A stretch of DNA of 64,000 nucleotides from Streptomyces massasporeus (GCF_014648995.1 NZ_BMSE01000001.1:682001-746000), one strand, 5' to 3'. Positions 40,684-49,823 are shown, numbered from the stretch's first letter. Translations and numbers: made by a program. The notes: generated by a model from the sequence alone, not told the origin.

Positions 40684-41627
40684 ACGCCGTCCTGATCGCC
40701 GTCGCCCTGTCTCTCGTCTCCGCCGTCGCCTACGCGGCCGCCGCGGTCGCCCAGGAGCGGCTCGCGTCCCGCTCCCCCGGCGCCGGCACGCTGCGGCTGC
40801 TCGGCAGCGGCGCCTGGTGGTGGTCGGTCGGGCTGAACGCGTCGGCCGCGCTGCTGCACGTCGTCGCCCTGCGGTACGGTCCGCTGACCGTCGTGCAGCC
40901 GCTCGGCGCGCTCACCCTGGTCGCGGCCGTACCCATGGGGGCGCGGCTGGCGGGCCGGCGGGTGAGCGCGGTCGAGTGGAAGGGCACCGCGCTGACGCTG
41001 CTCGGCCTGGGCGCGATCCTGGTCACGGCGTCGGGCCCGGCGCCGGACGATGCGCTGAGCGTTCCCGAGGCACTGGCGGTGGCGGGCGCCACCGCGGCCC
41101 TCATCGGGGTGCTGTCCCGGCCGGGCGCGCGCCCCGGCCTGCGGCACGCCTCCGCGTCGGGTCTGGCCTCCGGGGTCGCCTCGGCCCTCACGCAGACGGT
41201 GACGGTGGCCGCGACGGACCGGTCCGGTCCGGTACTGAGTGTCCAGGTGGTCGGCGTGGCCCTGCTCGTGGCGGCCTTCGCGGCCGGCGGGCTGCTGCTG
41301 TCGCAGACGGCGTACCGGGGCGGCCTGGGCGGACCGCTCGCGATGGTGACGCTGGCCAACCCGCTGGCCGCCGCGGTGATCGGCCTGTCTCTGCTGGGTG
41401 AACGCCTCCAGGGCGGCCCGGCGGGGGTGCTGCTCGCGCTCGCCGGGGCGGGGCTGGCGTCCTGGGGCGTGGTGCTGCTCAGCCGGGCGGCACCCGCGGC
41501 CGCCCCGGTGGACGACGACCATCCGGTGGCCGTCGTCCTGGCGCTGGAACCCGGTTCGGCGACGGCCGAACCGGCGCTGGTGCCCCGGCCGCACGATCCG
41601 GGGCACCTCACTCCCGCTACGCGGTGA
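40680..41627 (+). CDS. EamA/DMT-type permease-like membrane protein
   Basis: The ATG at 40680 overlaps the PAP2 stop. The 315-residue product has about nine or ten hydrophobic helices with DMT-like features (LRYGPLTVVQPLGALTLVAA; TAYRGGLGGPLAMVTLANPL). The C-terminal 40 residues are polar. Substrate is unknown; coupling to a PAP2 enzyme hints at lipid or lipid-precursor export. Its end overlaps the convergent phospholipase gene by 11 bp. Confidence 0.85.
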   Translation: MNAVLIAVALSLVSAVAYAAAAVAQERLASRSPGAGTLRLLGSGAWWWSVGLNASAALLHVVALRYGPLTVVQPLGALTLVAAVPMGARLAGRRVSAVEWKGTALTLLGLGAILVTASGPAPDDALSVPEALAVAGATAALIGVLSRPGARPGLRHASASGLASGVASALTQTVTVAATDRSGPVLSVQVVGVALLVAAFAAGGLLLSQTAYRGGLGGPLAMVTLANPLAAAVIGLSLLGERLQGGPAGVLLALAGAGLASWGVVLLSRAAPAAAPVDDDHPVAVVLALEPGSATAEPALVPRPHDPGHLTPATR

Positions 41628-43668
41628 TGATCGCCGGGTCGCTCACCCCCGGCTGCCCGTTCTCGACGTGCCCCGCGAACCGCCGCAGGAACGCCTGGTC
41701 GCCCTCGGCGGTGACGGTCAGGTCGTACCAGCGGCGGCTGGCTGCGAGTTCCACGGTCCGGCACACGGTCGCGCCCGGCCGCACGGTGACGGTCGTGGGC
41801 CGTCCGCCGTAGCCGTTGGCCACCTTCAGACGGGCCGTGCCCGAGCCCTTGTTGGTGAAGGTCAGCTCGATGTCGTCACCGGTGTGGCGGGCGGTGACCT
41901 CGCAGCCGGCCGTCTTGTTCGCGCCCTTGAAGACGCGCACGAAGCCGCCCGGGCCGTGCACGGTCAGGTCGTAGGAGCCCCCGGAGTACGCCGAGTTCCA
42001 GGTGTCGGAGAGTGTCTTGCCGGCCTCGGTGGTGTACATCCAGGGGCCGTCGGCGCGGTTGCCGGAGGTGATGTGGAAGGCGGCGCCGGCCTTCGCGCCG
42101 GAGGCGAAGGTGAGGGTGAGCTTCCCGGCCGCCGCGTCGACCGAGGCGTCCACGCGCGGGGCGTACTTCAGCGGCCGGGAGCGGCGCAGGCCGCGTTCCT
42201 GCCGGGGCATGCGCGGGTCGGCGGGCGGGACCGGCTTGTAGTCCGGGTGGCGTTCGCGGTCCTGGGGCTCGTACCCGTCGGTGCCGGGCAGCGGCGCCGG
42301 GCGGGCGTCCTTGCGGGAGAAGTCGAACGCGGCGGTCAGGTCACCGCAGATGGCCCGGCGCCACGGCGAGATGTTGGTCTCGCGCACGCCGAAGCGGCGC
42401 TCCATGAACCGCAGGATCGAGGTGTGATCCAGGGTCTCGGAGCAGACGTAGCCGCCCTTGCTCCACGGCGAGACGACCAGCATCGGCACCCGGGGGCCGA
42501 GGCCGTAGGGGCCGGCCGTGTTCTTGGCGTCCCCCGGAAAGAGGTCGAGGGAGACGTCGACGGTGGACAGGCCCCGGGAGGCGTCCTTGGGCGGCAGCGG
42601 CGGCACCACGTGGTCGAAGAAGCCGTCGTTCTCGTCGTAGGTGATGAACAGGGCCGTCTTGGACCAGACCTCCGGGTTGGAGGTGAGGGCGTCCAGGACC
42701 TGGGCGATGTACCAGGCACCGTAGTTCGAGGGCCAGTTGGAGTGCTCGGAGAAGGCCTCGGGGGCGGCGATCCAGGAGATCTGGGGCAGCTCACCGGCCT
42801 TGACGTCCGCCTTCAGCCGGTCGAAGTAGCCCTCGCCCGCCTTGGCGTTCGTGCCGGTGCGGGCCTTGTCGTACCAGGGGTCGCCGGGCTTGGCGTCGCG
42901 GTACTTGTTGAAGTACAGCAGCGAGTTGTCGCCGTAGTTGCCGCGGTAGGCGTCCTGGATCCAGCCCCAGGAGCCCTGGGCGTCGAGGCCGTCGCCGATG
43001 TCCTGGTAGATCTTCCAGGAGATGCCGGCCTGCTCCAGGCGCTCGGGGTAGGTCGTCCAGCCGTAGCCGAGTTCGTCGTTGCCGAGGACCGGCCCGCCGC
43101 CGGTGCCGTCGTTGCCCGTGTAGCCGGACCACATGTAGTAGCGGTTCGGGTCGGTCGAGCCGATGAACGAGCAGTGGTAGGCGTCGCAGACGGTGAAGGA
43201 GTCGGCGAGGGCGTAGTGGAACGGGATGTCCTCGCGGGTCAGGTACGCCATGGTCGTGGTGCCCTTGGCGGGCACCCACCGGTCGTACTTGCCGCCGTCG
43301 TAGGCCTGGTGGCCGTCGGGCCAGGAGTGCGGCAGGCCCTCCAGGAACTGCATGCCGAGGTCGTCGGCGTCCGGATGGAACGGCAGGATCTCCTTGCCGT
43401 CCTTCTCCTGGTGCCAGACCGGTTTGCCGTTGTCGAGGGTGACCGGGCGAGGGTCGCCGAACCCGCGGACGCCTCTCAGGGTGCCGAAGTAGTGGTCGAA
43501 GGAACGGTTCTCCTGCATGAGGACGACGATGTGCTCGACATCCTCGATCGACCCGGTGCGGTGGTTCGCCGGAAGGGCGGCGGCACGCTGGATGCTGGCG
43601 GACAGCGCACTGAAGGCCGTGGTGACGCCCGCGAGTTGGAGGAAGCGGCGCCGGTTGACTTCGGACAT
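41617..43668 (-). CDS. Tat-exported phosphocholine-specific phospholipase C
   Basis: From the ATG at 43668 the protein is 683 residues (another ATG lies 18 bases upstream). It has a Tat signal, SEVNRRRFLQLAG, and the phosphoesterase-superfamily motifs VVLMQENRSFDHYFGTL, GSTDPNRYYMWSG and YDENDGFFDHVVPP. Two C-terminal beta-sandwich domains (about 505-683) are typical of the PlcC type. It should hydrolyse phosphatidylcholine or related phosphodiesters outside the cell. It diverges from an MHS transporter across 169 bp. Confidence 0.93.
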   Translation of the reverse strand: MSEVNRRRFLQLAGVTTAFSALSASIQRAAALPANHRTGSIEDVEHIVVLMQENRSFDHYFGTLRGVRGFGDPRPVTLDNGKPVWHQEKDGKEILPFHPDADDLGMQFLEGLPHSWPDGHQAYDGGKYDRWVPAKGTTTMAYLTREDIPFHYALADSFTVCDAYHCSFIGSTDPNRYYMWSGYTGNDGTGGGPVLGNDELGYGWTTYPERLEQAGISWKIYQDIGDGLDAQGSWGWIQDAYRGNYGDNSLLYFNKYRDAKPGDPWYDKARTGTNAKAGEGYFDRLKADVKAGELPQISWIAAPEAFSEHSNWPSNYGAWYIAQVLDALTSNPEVWSKTALFITYDENDGFFDHVVPPLPPKDASRGLSTVDVSLDLFPGDAKNTAGPYGLGPRVPMLVVSPWSKGGYVCSETLDHTSILRFMERRFGVRETNISPWRRAICGDLTAAFDFSRKDARPAPLPGTDGYEPQDRERHPDYKPVPPADPRMPRQERGLRRSRPLKYAPRVDASVDAAAGKLTLTFASGAKAGAAFHITSGNRADGPWMYTTEAGKTLSDTWNSAYSGGSYDLTVHGPGGFVRVFKGANKTAGCEVTARHTGDDIELTFTNKGSGTARLKVANGYGGRPTTVTVRPGATVCRTVELAASRRWYDLTVTAEGDQAFLRRFAGHVENGQPGVSDPAIITA

Positions 43669-43837
43669 GAAGGACAGACCTCTCATCCTGAGGTACGGGA
43701 TGGCCGGAACGTGACGGAATCTGCGCGGAAGGAGTGTTTCAGGGACACCAAACGACAAGGAAGGGGCGCGTGACACTCATGTGAAAGTCGCCGGTACGGA
43801 GGGTGTGCCGGGGCGTTGTCAGGGGAGGGTGAGGGGC

Positions 43838-45121
43838 GTGACAGAGACGCAGACGGTTTCCCCGCCGACGAAACGGCCCGTTCGCCAGCTCCTCGCCGCC
43901 TCCGTGGGCAACGCGGTCGAGTGGTACGACTGGTACGCGTACACGTTTCTGGCCACCTACATAGCCACCCAGGTCTTCCCCAAGAGCGCGGACAACTCGC
44001 TGGTGCCGCTGCTGTCCACCTTCGCGGTGTTCGCGGTCGGCTTCTTCATGCGGCCGGTGGGCGGGCTGCTGATGGGCGCCGTCGCGGACCGGCACGGGCG
44101 GCGGGCGGCCCTCACCGTCACGATCCTGCTCATGGGCGGCAGCAGTCTGCTGGTCGGACTGACCCCGACGTACGCCGCGGTGGGCGTGCTCGCGCCGGTG
44201 ATCCTGGTGCTGGCGCGGCTGCTCCAGGGCCTCTCCGTGGGCGGCGAGTTCGCGGCCTCGACGACCTTCCTGGTGGAGTCGGCGGGCCCCGGCCGGCGCG
44301 GCCTGTTCTCCAGCTTCCAGTACGTGTCGACGACCGTGGGACAGCTGGTCGCCTCCGGTATCGCGACGCTGCTGGTGGACACGCTCAGCGACGGGCAGAT
44401 GAACGGCTGGGGCTGGCGGGTGCCGTTCGTGCTCGGGGCCGTGCTGAGCCTGGTCGGCTTCTGGATCCGGCAGGGCGCGCAGGAGACCCGCAGCGCCGAG
44501 CAGCAGCAGGCGCCGCGCCCCGGCCTGTTCGAGGCGCTGCGCCGGCACCCTCGCGAGTCGCTCCTCATCGGCGGCATCACGGCGGGTGGCACCATCGCGT
44601 ACTACACGTGGACGTCGTACCTGCCGACGTACGCCGAACTCAACGCGGGCATCGAGAAGTCGGACGCGCTGCTCGCGGGCACGATCTCACTGGCCTTCTT
44701 CGCGCTGCTGCAACCGCTCGGCGGCCTGCTCTCGGACCGTTTCGGCCGCCGTCCCCTGCTGCTCTTCTTCGGCCTGGGCTTCGCGCTGCTCGCGGTGCCG
44801 CTGCTGCACACCCTGCGCGACTCGTTCGCCGTGCTGCTGCTCGTGCAGTGCGCCGGCATGGTGCTGCTGACCGGGTTCACCTCGATCAGCGCGGCCGTGA
44901 ACGCGGAGATCTTCCCGCCCCGGGTCCGCGCGGCGGGCATCGGCTTCCCCTACTCCCTGACGGTGGCCCTCTTCGGCGGCACGGCCCCCTACGTCGGCAC
45001 CCTGTTCAAGGAGCTGGGGCACGCGGGGCTGTTCCCCTGGTACGTCGCGGTGCTCTGCCTGGTGTCCTCGGTGGTGTATCTGCGGCTTCCGGAGACGGCT
45101 CACGCACCGCTGCGGCGGTGA
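43838..45121 (+). CDS. MFS transporter, MHS type
   Basis: A GTG at 43838 with GAGGGG six bases upstream gives 427 residues. MHS signatures are SVGNAVEWYDWYAYTFLA, FMRPVGGLLMGAVADRHGRR and LLQGLSVGGEFAAS, and there are about twelve membrane segments. Related proteins import ketoglutarate, betaine or aromatic acids. Its divergence from phospholipase C suggests a possible choline/betaine-type cargo, but that is speculative. Confidence 0.88.
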   Translation: MTETQTVSPPTKRPVRQLLAASVGNAVEWYDWYAYTFLATYIATQVFPKSADNSLVPLLSTFAVFAVGFFMRPVGGLLMGAVADRHGRRAALTVTILLMGGSSLLVGLTPTYAAVGVLAPVILVLARLLQGLSVGGEFAASTTFLVESAGPGRRGLFSSFQYVSTTVGQLVASGIATLLVDTLSDGQMNGWGWRVPFVLGAVLSLVGFWIRQGAQETRSAEQQQAPRPGLFEALRRHPRESLLIGGITAGGTIAYYTWTSYLPTYAELNAGIEKSDALLAGTISLAFFALLQPLGGLLSDRFGRRPLLLFFGLGFALLAVPLLHTLRDSFAVLLLVQCAGMVLLTGFTSISAAVNAEIFPPRVRAAGIGFPYSLTVALFGGTAPYVGTLFKELGHAGLFPWYVAVLCLVSSVVYLRLPETAHAPLRR

Positions 45122-46338
45122 GCGGAGGCGCCGTCGGGGGCGGGCTCGCCGTCCTCGCTCTTCTCGCGCGCTCCCCCGTCCTGTTCGTCGTGCGGTCCCG
45201 CTCCGTTGGGCGACCCGGCGGCGGCAGGGGCCGGCAGCCCCTCCTTGACGGCGACCCGCTCGGGATCCACCACGGCGTCGGTGGTCCTGCCCACCTCCGA
45301 CAGCGTCATCTGGGCGCGGTCGTCGACGAGTCGGGTCACCAGGTGCTGTGCGGCGCCGAAGGCCGCGGCCCAGGCGAGGACCTGGGCCCTGGTGTCGAGG
45401 TCACTGAGCCCGGGGACGAAGGCCCCTCTGATCAGCAGCAGCCCCAGGAAGGCCGACAGGGCACCGGTCGGGAGCTTCAGTACCGCCGACGCCAGGGGCA
45501 GCATGTAGGGGGAATCGGTCCCCCGGATGCGGCGCAGCGAGGCGATGACGGTGAGGGCGGCACCGGCGATTCCGGCGATCTCGATGGTGACGATGTCCGT
45601 GGGGTCGGCCTTGCTGCTGGGATCGACTTTCGCCTCGCCCGGTTTCTGCACGATGTGATGCTCCGCGGTAGGGCAGACGACATCGACGTCGCGCGAGGAG
45701 CCGCTTCCGGGCGAGAAGCACAGGCTCAGCGAGCTGGGCGAGAACCACCCGTAGAGAGCCAGGCTCACCACCCCGAACAGCACGAGGACCGTCGCGGCCC
45801 ACAGGATGTTGCGCAGGCTGCGTACCCGGGCCAGTTCGTCGTCCAAGTGGCTGTACGCGGCGTCGAGCGCCCGCGCCATGAGGTCCCGGTCGCTCGGCGT
45901 GATGTCACCGGAGATGATGGGACGGAGCCGCAGGGCGAGCCGGACCCGGCGGGGGTCGTCGGCGTCCATGTGATCCTTGACCAGCGCCATGACTTCGCTG
46001 GCGCGGCCCGCGGCTTCTTCGTCGGAAACCAGTTGAATCAGCAATACCTCGGCGCTGCGAATATTCGAGCACACGCCCTCACGGGCCGCCGAGCCAGACC
46101 ACGGCTTCCGCCACCCGAAATCCTCGTCCGCAGCCGCACGGGCCTTTTCGAGATGCCCCCGCATTCCCTCGACGAGCGCCGTCCTGTCTCCGCGAACCCG
46201 TCTGGCGCTTTCGTGTTCCAGTTCCGCTTCGAGATAGGCGATACGAGCCCGGGCCCGAGCGCGCCAGGCCGTCCGCGGAGGCCGGCCCGACGCGAAGCCG
46301 ATCATTCGAAGACGGCGGGTACGTGAAGCCTCTCCCAT
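45100..46338 (-). CDS. Unknown membrane protein with three transmembrane helices
   Basis: The 412-residue protein is basic and helical at the start (Arg-rich, then long charged helices to about residue 170). It then has three hydrophobic segments (LWAATVLVLFGVVSLALYGW; IVTIEIAGIAGAALTVIASL; LKLPTGALSAFLGLLLIRGA) and a polar tail. I do not recognise the family. Its start lies inside the upstream LysM gene (37-bp overlap), so the two are expressed together. It overlaps the convergent MFS gene by 22 bp. The 5' part uses more A/T-ending codons than its neighbours. Confidence 0.75.
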   Translation of the reverse strand: MGEASRTRRLRMIGFASGRPPRTAWRARARARIAYLEAELEHESARRVRGDRTALVEGMRGHLEKARAAADEDFGWRKPWSGSAAREGVCSNIRSAEVLLIQLVSDEEAAGRASEVMALVKDHMDADDPRRVRLALRLRPIISGDITPSDRDLMARALDAAYSHLDDELARVRSLRNILWAATVLVLFGVVSLALYGWFSPSSLSLCFSPGSGSSRDVDVVCPTAEHHIVQKPGEAKVDPSSKADPTDIVTIEIAGIAGAALTVIASLRRIRGTDSPYMLPLASAVLKLPTGALSAFLGLLLIRGAFVPGLSDLDTRAQVLAWAAAFGAAQHLVTRLVDDRAQMTLSEVGRTTDAVVDPERVAVKEGLPAPAAAGSPNGAGPHDEQDGGAREKSEDGEPAPDGASAHRRSGA

Positions 46339-46727
46339 GACTTCCGGCCCGGCGTGCCGTCAGCGTCGTGGCCTGTGAATCCGAGCTTGCGCTGCCACAT
46401 CGCGTACGACTTCCGGTCCGCCTCGCTCCACTGCGAATCGGGCCCGGCGGCGTACGCCGAGCACTCCTCCTCGATGAGGCGGAAGCCCATCGCCTCGATG
46501 ACCGGGCTCGTCACGGAGGACTGGAAGAAGTCGGCGCCCGGGAACGGCTCGAAATCCCCGTGCATGGCCGGCGCGGCCACACGGATCCGCTGACCGGGAT
46601 GGATGATGTCAGGATTCTCGATCTCGGGATTCCATTCGAGAATCTGATCGAGCGTCACATGATGCATGGACGCGATCTTGATGAGGGTGTCACCGCGCTT
46701 GACCACATAGAACTGCGTCTTTTCCAT
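46302..46727 (-). CDS. LysM and peptidoglycan-binding-like protein without a signal peptide
   Basis: The 141-residue protein begins with a LysM domain (6-50: YVVKRGDTLIKIASMHHVTL, NPDIIHPGQRIRV). It ends with a domain of the type found at the end of Streptomyces peptidoglycan-binding proteins (SPVIEAMGFRLIEEECSAYA, then YAMWQRKLGFTGHDADGTPG). There is no signal peptide or membrane segment, so both wall-binding-type domains start out in the cytoplasm. It overlaps the following membrane-protein gene. Local base composition is less GC-rich than in the flanks, as in the 162-bp gap upstream. Confidence 0.85.
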   Translation of the reverse strand: MEKTQFYVVKRGDTLIKIASMHHVTLDQILEWNPEIENPDIIHPGQRIRVAAPAMHGDFEPFPGADFFQSSVTSPVIEAMGFRLIEEECSAYAAGPDSQWSEADRKSYAMWQRKLGFTGHDADGTPGRKSWERLHVPAVFE

Positions 46728-46889
46728 ATGCCCAGATTAAGCGGATTCACCGTGATGAAAAAGTCGGGAATTCCGTTGCGCTTTCACTTTTTGATGCGGC
46801 AACTGCTTCCGTCTGACGGAAGGCCCGTTGCGGCGCCGGGAGAGCCGCGCCGACGATGACGGCACGACCAGAGACGGGAGCCAGCGCCC

Positions 46890-47960
46890 ATGCCTCACAT
46901 GACCGCCTTCGCCAGGAACCAGTGGTACGTCGCCGCCTACAGTCACGAGGTGGGGCGGGAGTTGCTCGGCCGGACGATCCTCGGTGAGACGCTCGTGCTG
47001 TACCGGAGCGAGGAGGACGGGACGCCGGTCGTGCTGCACGACCGGTGCGTGCACCGCCGTTATCCGCTGTCGGAGGCGCCGACGCGGCTGGACGGGGACC
47101 GGATCGTGTGCGGGTACCACGGGTTCACGTACGACACGTCCGGTACGTGCGTGTACGTGCCCGGGCAGAAACGGGTGCCGCGCACGGCCCGGATCGCCTC
47201 CTACCCGGTCGTCGAGCAGGACTCGCTGATCTGGGTGTGGATCGGCGACCCGGCCCTCGCCGACGCGCAGACCATCCCCCGGGCCCGGCACCTCGACTCC
47301 CCCGGCTGGGTCACCGTGCGCGGCATGGAGCCCATCGACTGCGACTACGGACTGCTCGTCGACAACCTCCTCGACCTGTCCCACGAGACGTATCTGCACG
47401 GCGGTTACATCGGCACCCCCGAGGTCGCCGAGACGCCGATCACCACCGAGGTCGACGAGGGTGCCGGGATCGTCCGGGTGAGCCGGCACATGGACGACGC
47501 CGAATGCCCGCCGTTCTACGCCAGGTCGACCGGCATCGAGGGCCGGATCACCCGCTGGCAGGACATCGAGTACCACGCCCCCTGTCTGTATCTGCTGCAC
47601 AGCCGCATCGCCCCGGCCGGGGTGCTGCCCGAGGCGGACGGCAGCGACCCGAACGGCTTCCACACCGAGATCACGTACGCGATCACACCGTCCGGCGACG
47701 GCACGGTGTACGACTTCTGGGCGGTTTCCCGGGACTGGGCGACGGACGACGCCGAAGTGACCGAGTTCCTGCGGGGCAACAACCACACGGTCGTGATGCA
47801 GGACGTCACCGCGCTCAACCTGCTGCAGAAGACGCTCGGCACCGAACGCACCGGCTATCAGGAGCTGAGCATCAACATCGACACCGGTGGACTGGCCGCC
47901 CGCCGCATCCTCGCCCGGCTGGTGGAGCAGGGCGAGAAGCCCGTGGAGAAGGTCCGGTGA
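46890..47960 (+). CDS. vanA: Rieske oxygenase, vanillate O-demethylase oxygenase type
   Basis: The 356-residue protein has a Rieske [2Fe-2S] site (Cys53-x-His55 and Cys74-x2-His77) and the mononuclear iron motif DNLLDLSHETYLH (His165, His170), as in VanA-type ring-hydroxylating/demethylating oxygenases. With the reductase encoded downstream it would demethylate vanillate to protocatechuate, which the pca operon could then consume. Other methoxyaromatic substrates are possible. It is coupled by GTGA to a small unknown gene. Confidence 0.87.
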   Translation: MPHMTAFARNQWYVAAYSHEVGRELLGRTILGETLVLYRSEEDGTPVVLHDRCVHRRYPLSEAPTRLDGDRIVCGYHGFTYDTSGTCVYVPGQKRVPRTARIASYPVVEQDSLIWVWIGDPALADAQTIPRARHLDSPGWVTVRGMEPIDCDYGLLVDNLLDLSHETYLHGGYIGTPEVAETPITTEVDEGAGIVRVSRHMDDAECPPFYARSTGIEGRITRWQDIEYHAPCLYLLHSRIAPAGVLPEADGSDPNGFHTEITYAITPSGDGTVYDFWAVSRDWATDDAEVTEFLRGNNHTVVMQDVTALNLLQKTLGTERTGYQELSINIDTGGLAARRILARLVEQGEKPVEKVR

Positions 47961-48136
47961 CCGCTCCGACCGGCGAGGTCTACCGCATCGACTGGCTGCC
48001 CGGCACCGACACCCTGCACGGCACCTGCCACTGCGGCCGTGAGCACACCGCGCAGGACCCGGTCGAGATGTGGGAGTGGATGCTCGCCCATCCGCAGGGG
48101 CACTCCGTCGACGAGCCGCGAGGAAACAGCTCATGA
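47957..48136 (+). CDS. 59-residue unknown protein between vanA and vanB
   Basis: The GTG start overlaps the vanA stop (GTGA) and the stop overlaps the vanB start (ATGA), strong evidence for a real, co-translated gene. The product contains GTCHCGREHTAQDP followed by EMWEWMLAHPQGH. The Cys-x-Cys and nearby His residues could bind a metal. No known family is recognised. It may assist oxygenase-reductase assembly or electron transfer. Confidence 0.75.
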   Translation: MTAPTGEVYRIDWLPGTDTLHGTCHCGREHTAQDPVEMWEWMLAHPQGHSVDEPRGNSS

Positions 48137-49068
48137 GCGTGTACGAGGCCGAACTCGTCGTCGAGCGGAAGGAGTTCGCGGCCGATGGCGTGCTCGCCCT
48201 GACCCTGCGCCATCCGCTGGGCGAGCTGCTTCCGGCCTGGGAGCCGGGTGCCCATGTCGACGTCCTGCTGGAGCCCGGTCTGGAGCGGCAGTACTCGCTG
48301 TGCGGCGATCCGGCGGACCGGTCGGCCTGGCGGATCGCGGTGCTGCGCGAGAGCGCCGGGCGGGGCGGTTCGGCCCATGTGCACGAGCGGTTGGGCGAGG
48401 GGGCCGAGGTGCGGGTGCGCGGTCCCCGGAACAACTTCGGCCTGGAGCCCGCCGCCCGGTACCGGTTCGTCGCGGGCGGCATCGGCATCACGCCGATGCT
48501 GCCGATGCTGGCGGCGGCCGAGGCGGCGGGCGCCGAGTGGACGCTGCTGTACGGCGGGCGCACCCGCGGCTCCATGGCGTTCGGCGAGGAACTGAGCCGC
48601 TACGGGGGCCGCGTGACGATCGCGCCCGAGGACGAGACGGGCCTGCTGGACCTGCCCTCCGTGCTGGACGACGTGCCCGAGGGCACGCTCGTCTACTGCT
48701 GCGGCCCCGGGCCGCTGCTGGACGCGGTCGAGGCCCGGTGCCCGTCCGGGGTCCTGCGCGTCGAGCGGTTCCGGCCGAAGGAGCAGGAGACCGGCGGCGA
48801 CACCGAGTTCGAGGTGGAGCTGGCGCGCAGCGGCAAGACGCTCACCGTCGCCCCGGACGTGTCCGTGCTCGACGCCGTGCGCGAGGCAGGGGTCGAGGTG
48901 CTGTACTCCTGCACCGAGGGCACCTGCGGCACGTGCGAGACCGACGTCCTCGACGGCGAGCCGGACCACCGTGACTCGGTGCTGACCGAGGACGAACGCG
49001 CGGTCGGCGGGACCATGCTGATCTGTGTGTCCCGCTGCCGCGGGAAGCGGCTCGTGCTGGACCTGTGA
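48133..49068 (+). CDS. vanB: Vanillate O-demethylase reductase-type oxidoreductase
   Basis: The 311-residue protein has an FMN/FAD-binding reductase domain (RQYSLCGDP, GGIGITPMLPML), a nucleotide-binding part (YCCGPGPLLDAVE) and a C-terminal plant-type [2Fe-2S] ferredoxin domain with Cys260, Cys265, Cys268 and Cys298. It passes electrons from NAD(P)H to the VanA oxygenase. It is last in the operon and is followed by two hairpins. Confidence 0.92.
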   Translation: MSVYEAELVVERKEFAADGVLALTLRHPLGELLPAWEPGAHVDVLLEPGLERQYSLCGDPADRSAWRIAVLRESAGRGGSAHVHERLGEGAEVRVRGPRNNFGLEPAARYRFVAGGIGITPMLPMLAAAEAAGAEWTLLYGGRTRGSMAFGEELSRYGGRVTIAPEDETGLLDLPSVLDDVPEGTLVYCCGPGPLLDAVEARCPSGVLRVERFRPKEQETGGDTEFEVELARSGKTLTVAPDVSVLDAVREAGVEVLYSCTEGTCGTCETDVLDGEPDHRDSVLTEDERAVGGTMLICVSRCRGKRLVLDL

Positions 49069-49080
49069 ACCGGTCGCCCG

Positions 49081-49116
49081 AGCGCCGTCCCGGCCCGTAG
49101 GCACCGGGGCGGCGCT
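49081..49116 (+). terminator. Terminator hairpin after vanB
   Basis: AGCGCCGTCCCGG (49081-49093) pairs with CCGGGGCGGCGCT (49104-49116) over 13 bp with one U-G wobble and a 10-base loop, 12 bases after the vanB stop. Confidence 0.75.
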
Positions 49117-49129
49117 CGATCTCGTGCAG

Positions 49130-49157
49130 CCCTGACGGGCGGACCGGCCCGTCAGGG
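49130..49157. terminator. Bidirectional terminator at the end of the hydroxyproline operon
   Basis: CCCTGACGGGC (49130-49140) and its exact complement (49147-49157) form an 11-bp stem with a 6-base loop. It contains the stop codon of the convergent GntR gene and probably serves both operons. Confidence 0.7.
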
Positions 49158-49823
49158 CGCGGCCCACAGCCCCCGGACATGCCCGAGGTGCCGGGCCATC
49201 ACGGCCCGTACGGCCTCCTCGTCCCGGGCGAGCAGCGCGTCGAGGATCTCCAGGTGCTCCTCGGCCGACGCCTCCAGCCGCCCCTGTTCCACCAGCGACG
49301 TCAGGCCGTAGAGCCGCGAGCGGCGTCTGAGGTCGCGTACGACGTCGACGAGATGGCCGTTGCCCGCGAGGGCGAGCAGGCCGAGGTGGAAGCGCAGGTC
49401 GGCCTCGACGTAGGCGATGAGGTCGCCGGACGCGGCGGAGGTGACGATCTCCCGGGCGACCGGGCGGAGTGCTTCCAGGGCCACCGGGTCGGCGGTGCGG
49501 GCCAGCTCCGCCGTGGTGGGGATCTCGATCAGCGCCCGGATGTGCTTGTACTCGTCGAGCTGTTGCTCGGAGACGGCGGTGACCCGGAAGCCCTTGTTGG
49601 GCACGGTGTCGACCAGGCCCTCCTTGGCCAGGTCGAGCATGGCCTCGCGCACGGGCGTGGCGGAGACTCCGAAGCGGGCGGCGAGGCCGGGGGCCGAGTA
49701 GACCTCGCCGGGCCGCAGTTCGCCGGCGATCAGGGCGGCCCGCAGCGCGTCCGCGACCCGCTCCCGGTGGCTGGGCTTCCTGCTGCCCAGCACGGGCAGG
49801 GCGGGGGTGTGCTGCGGGGCCAT
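49152..49823 (-). CDS. GntR-family regulator with FCD domain
   Basis: The 223-residue protein has a GntR winged helix (RERVADALRAALIAGELRPG, then LAARFGVSATPVREAMLDL) and an FCD all-helical effector domain (YVEADLRFHLGLL, HLEILDALLARDE). FCD regulators bind carboxylate effectors, often through a metal. It is the last gene of the hydroxyproline operon, 41 bp after the epimerase, and is the likely pathway regulator. Confidence 0.92.
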   Translation of the reverse strand: MAPQHTPALPVLGSRKPSHRERVADALRAALIAGELRPGEVYSAPGLAARFGVSATPVREAMLDLAKEGLVDTVPNKGFRVTAVSEQQLDEYKHIRALIEIPTTAELARTADPVALEALRPVAREIVTSAASGDLIAYVEADLRFHLGLLALAGNGHLVDVVRDLRRRSRLYGLTSLVEQGRLEASAEEHLEILDALLARDEEAVRAVMARHLGHVRGLWAAP

